Assembly: GCA_047616325.1 (NCBI GenBank) | Contig: JBLHGN010000049.1 | Coordinates: 1-17,313 of the forward strand | From: JBLHGN01 sp047616325 | GTDB taxonomy: Bacteria; Pseudomonadota; Gammaproteobacteria; Pseudomonadales; Cellvibrionaceae | Reading direction: 5' to 3' | Length of the DNA stretch: 17,313 bases | Shown: piece after piece, positions 15,334 to 17,313 of the stretch | Position numbering within the stretch: the stretch's first letter is position 1 | How the letters are laid out: each line of letters opens with the position of its first letter | Notes under the pieces: model-generated | The model's database searches: none | Seen by the model: the letters and a program-made list of their open reading frames with translations, nothing else | What the model was told of the DNA's origin: nothing | Program-made: the position numbers and the translations under genes

Positions 15334-15447
15334 ATGTTTAAATCTATTCAAGAGTGGGCAAACGATAACCCCTATGTACTTGTCGGTATAGTTCTCGTAC
15401 GGGCCTACGCTTTTATCGGTTATCGGTTATCAACTAATGTATCGTAG
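15334..15447 (+). CDS. 37-aa membrane peptide
   Basis: ATG 15334 lies one base after the previous stop, with AAGGA about 10 nt upstream. The peptide starts with an amphipathic MFKSIQEWANDNP and then has one hydrophobic helix (YVLVGIVLVRAYAFIGY, about residues 14-30) with an Arg inside it. It is a single-pass membrane peptide of unknown family and the last member of the unit. Confidence 0.45.
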   Translation: MFKSIQEWANDNPYVLVGIVLVRAYAFIGYRLSTNVS

Positions 15448-15614
15448 ATAATTATGCAACGCATATGTACGGAAAAACATAATCGCGGCTGAAGCAGGCT
15501 AATAGCGACACCGACTGTTCCTCATAAATCAATTAATGACCTGAAAGATTTGGTTGGAATATTTTGTTTGCTACGGGTGCTCAAAAATAATCAAAATTAA
15601 TAAGGTATTTGAAT

Positions 15615-15660
15615 ATGAATATATTAACTAATTTGGAACTCACTAAATCGAAGGTCAGTG
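15615..15660 (+). pseudogene. 5' end of a gene interrupted by IS66
   Basis: A start MNILTNLELTKSKVSG with AAGG upstream is open from ATG 15615 (an in-frame ATG at 15609 also exists) and runs straight into the IS66 end at 15661. Downstream codons belong to the IS. The last 8 bp before the IS, GGTCAGTG, are the candidate target duplication. The remainder of the gene would lie beyond the insertion, outside the window. The call is tentative because only 15-17 codons remain. Confidence 0.3.
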
Positions 15661-16960
15661 GTAAGCGCCCAAAAATCGACGTACAAGCCCATATTACTTT
15701 CAGGCGTATTTTTTTAAGAGCGTCTTTAATATTCCAGGGGAGCAATGCTTCCCACTTTTCAACTTTTCAACTGTATCGGCCTCTGCTATACGCGGTAAAA
15801 TATAGTGATAATACTCGTCGGGGTTTATATCGTTGGCTTTAGCGGTTTCGATCAAACTGTAATGGATTGCGCTTCCCTTTGCTCCTCGGGGTGTATCACA
15901 GAACAACCAGCGTCTGCGCCCAACAGCGAAAGGTCTTATGACGTTCTCGGCGCCAGCATTACTTATATGTAAGCGCCCATCCTCACAGTAGCGAATAAGC
16001 TTTTCCCATTGGTTTAGGGTGTAAAACATCGCTTTGTAGGTAAGGCCACCCTTGCTCGTCTTTTCTATTTTCTGGTCAAGCCATTTATTAAGGTCTTCCA
16101 GCAGTGGGACCGCTATTTTTTGACGAAGCTGGTATTTTTCTAGCCATTGTTTAAATTCGTCCATTAAGGGCTTTGATTCTTCTTGCCTTAAAGCGTGTCT
16201 TTGATCGGAGCTAAGCTTCTGATCTTTGGCTTTGCGTTCTATTTTGTATAAACGCTTATAGAAGCGCATGGCTTCTTTCGCTAAACCATCACCTAAGGTT
16301 GCTTTGGCTATAGGCTCAAACTTGCGTCTCGAATGGGCGTTGCAAAAATTGGCTTTTATCTCGCCTTTTTCAAACATAAGCTCAAAGAAAGGATCACCAT
16401 CGCAATGCAAGGCCCCACTAAACCCCTCAAACCATTCATTAACGAATTGTTTGTGTTTTTCGGCATTATAGCTGTAAATTATACTTTCTTTGTCTGGAGG
16501 GCCGCCCCGTATGCAATAAGCGTAAGATTTTCGTTGTGCGGACCTTCCTGGTTCATTTAGGACTTGAAACCCTGTTGCATCCAATGCACCAATATCATAA
16601 TCAATTATCTCATCTTTCATTAAATTTACGAGCGGTTGTAATGCTTCGGTGCATTTTATAGTGGCAGAGGGCATGGTCGAGCGAGACAAGTCAAAACCCG
16701 CGTGTTTTTTAAATTGTTTTTCGAGATGGTAATAAGGTTGGCGGTCATCAAGCTTGCTGACGATGATGTGTGCTAATACTGATTCGGTAAATTTAGCTTT
16801 CGGTAGTATATGCTTTGGCTTAGGTGCTGTTTTTATTTCACCCTGGCAACCTTTAGGACAAGCCACGACTTCTCTTTTTTTTATAATCACTTCATAAACA
16901 GGCGGAATATAGTTTAGGAACGTGCACGAAATATCATCCGGATTCCAATAGACTATGATT
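15661..16960 (-). mobile_element. IS66-family element, right-truncated remnant
   Basis: The left terminus GTAAGCGCCC at 15661 matches the GTAAGCG-type ends of IS66 elements, and the transposase stop lies 39 bp inside. Accessory genes tnpA and tnpB and the other terminus are not in the window. Similarity to IS66 ends at about 16910-16950, where an unrelated element begins, so the right boundary is approximate. Confidence 0.7.
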
Positions 16961-17022
16961 TGAAGTAAAATTCTATTTTTTGGTGAAAATGCTAAATGAG
17001 TTCGCACTATTGTGAAGGGCAC
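15700..17022 (-). pseudogene. IS66 transposase (TnpC), N terminus missing
   Basis: The frame codes for 440 aa. Only residues from about 38 (NYIPPVYEV) onward match IS66 transposase. The N-terminal coiled-coil and DNA-binding part normally found before this point (full length about 500-520 aa) is absent and replaced by unrelated residues 1-30, so the true gene is truncated near 16910-16950. The catalytic DDE triad can be placed as Asp148 (in ALDATGF, an altered DETP-type motif), Asp208 (HCDGDPFF) and Glu359 (GAENVIRP), with NAHSRRKF (228-235) and the C-terminal YSLIETAKANDINPDEY signature. A zinc-binding-like pair (ACPKGC, 54-59) is kept. It is unlikely to be active without the DNA-binding part. 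Confidence 0.85.
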
Positions 17023-17313
17023 GAAGAAGAAATGGCTAATTTCTACGACAGCTTATCTGAAAATTATCGTCGACGTTATGCAGCCGTTGAGGCGAAGAAA
17101 ATTGGACATGAAGGTACCACATATATTTGTTCGTTATTTGGCTGTGATGATAAAACGGTTAAAAAAGGCATACTGGATCTTCATGATGATGAAGCACTTC
17201 AGTAGGCGAGTGTCCGAGCACCCGGAGGGGGTAGAAAAAAGCTAATAGAGGCGATGCCTGATATAAATAAAGCGTTTCTCGACGTATTGTCAAGTCATAC
17301 AGTGGGAGATCCA
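16960..17313 (+). mobile_element. ISAzo13-like element, left part
   Basis: Sequence unlike IS66 begins around 16930-16990 and contains the start of an ISAzo13-type transposase that leaves the window. It probably inserted in the IS66 element and removed the N-terminal part of its transposase from the same frame. Terminal repeats could not be recognised. Confidence 0.5.
17032..17313 (+). pseudogene. ISAzo13-like transposase with in-frame stop (partial)
   Basis: From ATG 17032 (16996 is an alternative start) the protein begins MANFYDSLSENYRRRY and continues AAVEAKKIGHEG, then a helix-turn-helix (CDDKTVKKGILDL). This follows the ISAzo13 N-terminal pattern 'L.E..RR..A..EA...G..G'. TAG at 17203-17205 interrupts the frame, but the same frame continues beyond it with VRAPGGGRKKL (family 'R.PGGGRK') and HTVGDP at the window edge (family 'GDP'). 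So one nonsense change, not a frameshift, splits the gene. Unless the stop is suppressed, the transposase is inactive. Confidence 0.7.

Noticed and set aside
15609..15842. Plus-strand frame of 77 codons as one gene
   Set aside because: It crosses the IS66 end at 15661; only the first 15-17 codons are outside the element and the rest is antisense to the transposase.

Overview
The window looks like a gammaproteobacterial chromosome, probably marine and Cellvibrionales-like. This is an inference from moderate G+C, the protein families present (the gammaproteobacterial 'probable DNA repair protein' family, an otsB-GH15-otsA cluster, an ectoine-degradation cluster) and general sequence feel, not from a marker gene.

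Left part (1-3995). A long open frame runs off the left edge on the minus strand. It is the N-terminal half of a PD-(D/E)XK-nuclease-type DNA repair protein and carries a 12-bp tandem repeat that encodes a Thr/Glu-rich linker. Then come a minus-strand lipoprotein of unknown function, a plus-strand DUF2975 membrane protein overlapping a small XRE/Cro-type regulator, a small plus-strand lipoprotein, and a 460-bp non-coding stretch with a REP-like palindrome.

Central part (3996-13553), all on the minus strand, is about compatible solutes. The upstream module (transcribed first, 13553 to 8330) is an ectoine-degradation set: doeB2 (M20 deacetylase), doeD (diaminobutyrate aminotransferase, EctB-like), doeA (ectoine hydrolase, M24 fold without metal ligands) and doeC (aldehyde dehydrogenase). 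Together they would open the ectoine ring, remove the acetyl group, transaminate diaminobutyrate to aspartate semialdehyde and oxidise that to aspartate. The downstream module (7989 to 3996) is otsB, a GH15 glucoamylase/trehalase-like hydrolase, and otsA, with very tight spacing. It makes trehalose and possibly trims alpha-glucans or trehalose. A solute-degrading and a solute-making module thus sit head to tail.

Right part (13554-17313) is accessory DNA. It holds a 640-bp regulatory or non-coding stretch with a tandem 11-bp repeat and a perfect palindrome, a frameshifted and shortened orphan HigA antitoxin, and a compact unrecognised four-gene unit (27-aa membrane peptide, 69 aa, 105 aa, 37-aa membrane peptide) with a recurring ribosome-binding leader. 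The end of an IS66 element follows; its transposase has lost its N terminus, apparently because an ISAzo13-like element inserted beside it. The ISAzo13-like transposase itself has an in-frame amber codon and runs off the right edge.

The best candidate for something undescribed is the four-gene unit at 14713-15447. The most informative known system is the ectoine/trehalose block.
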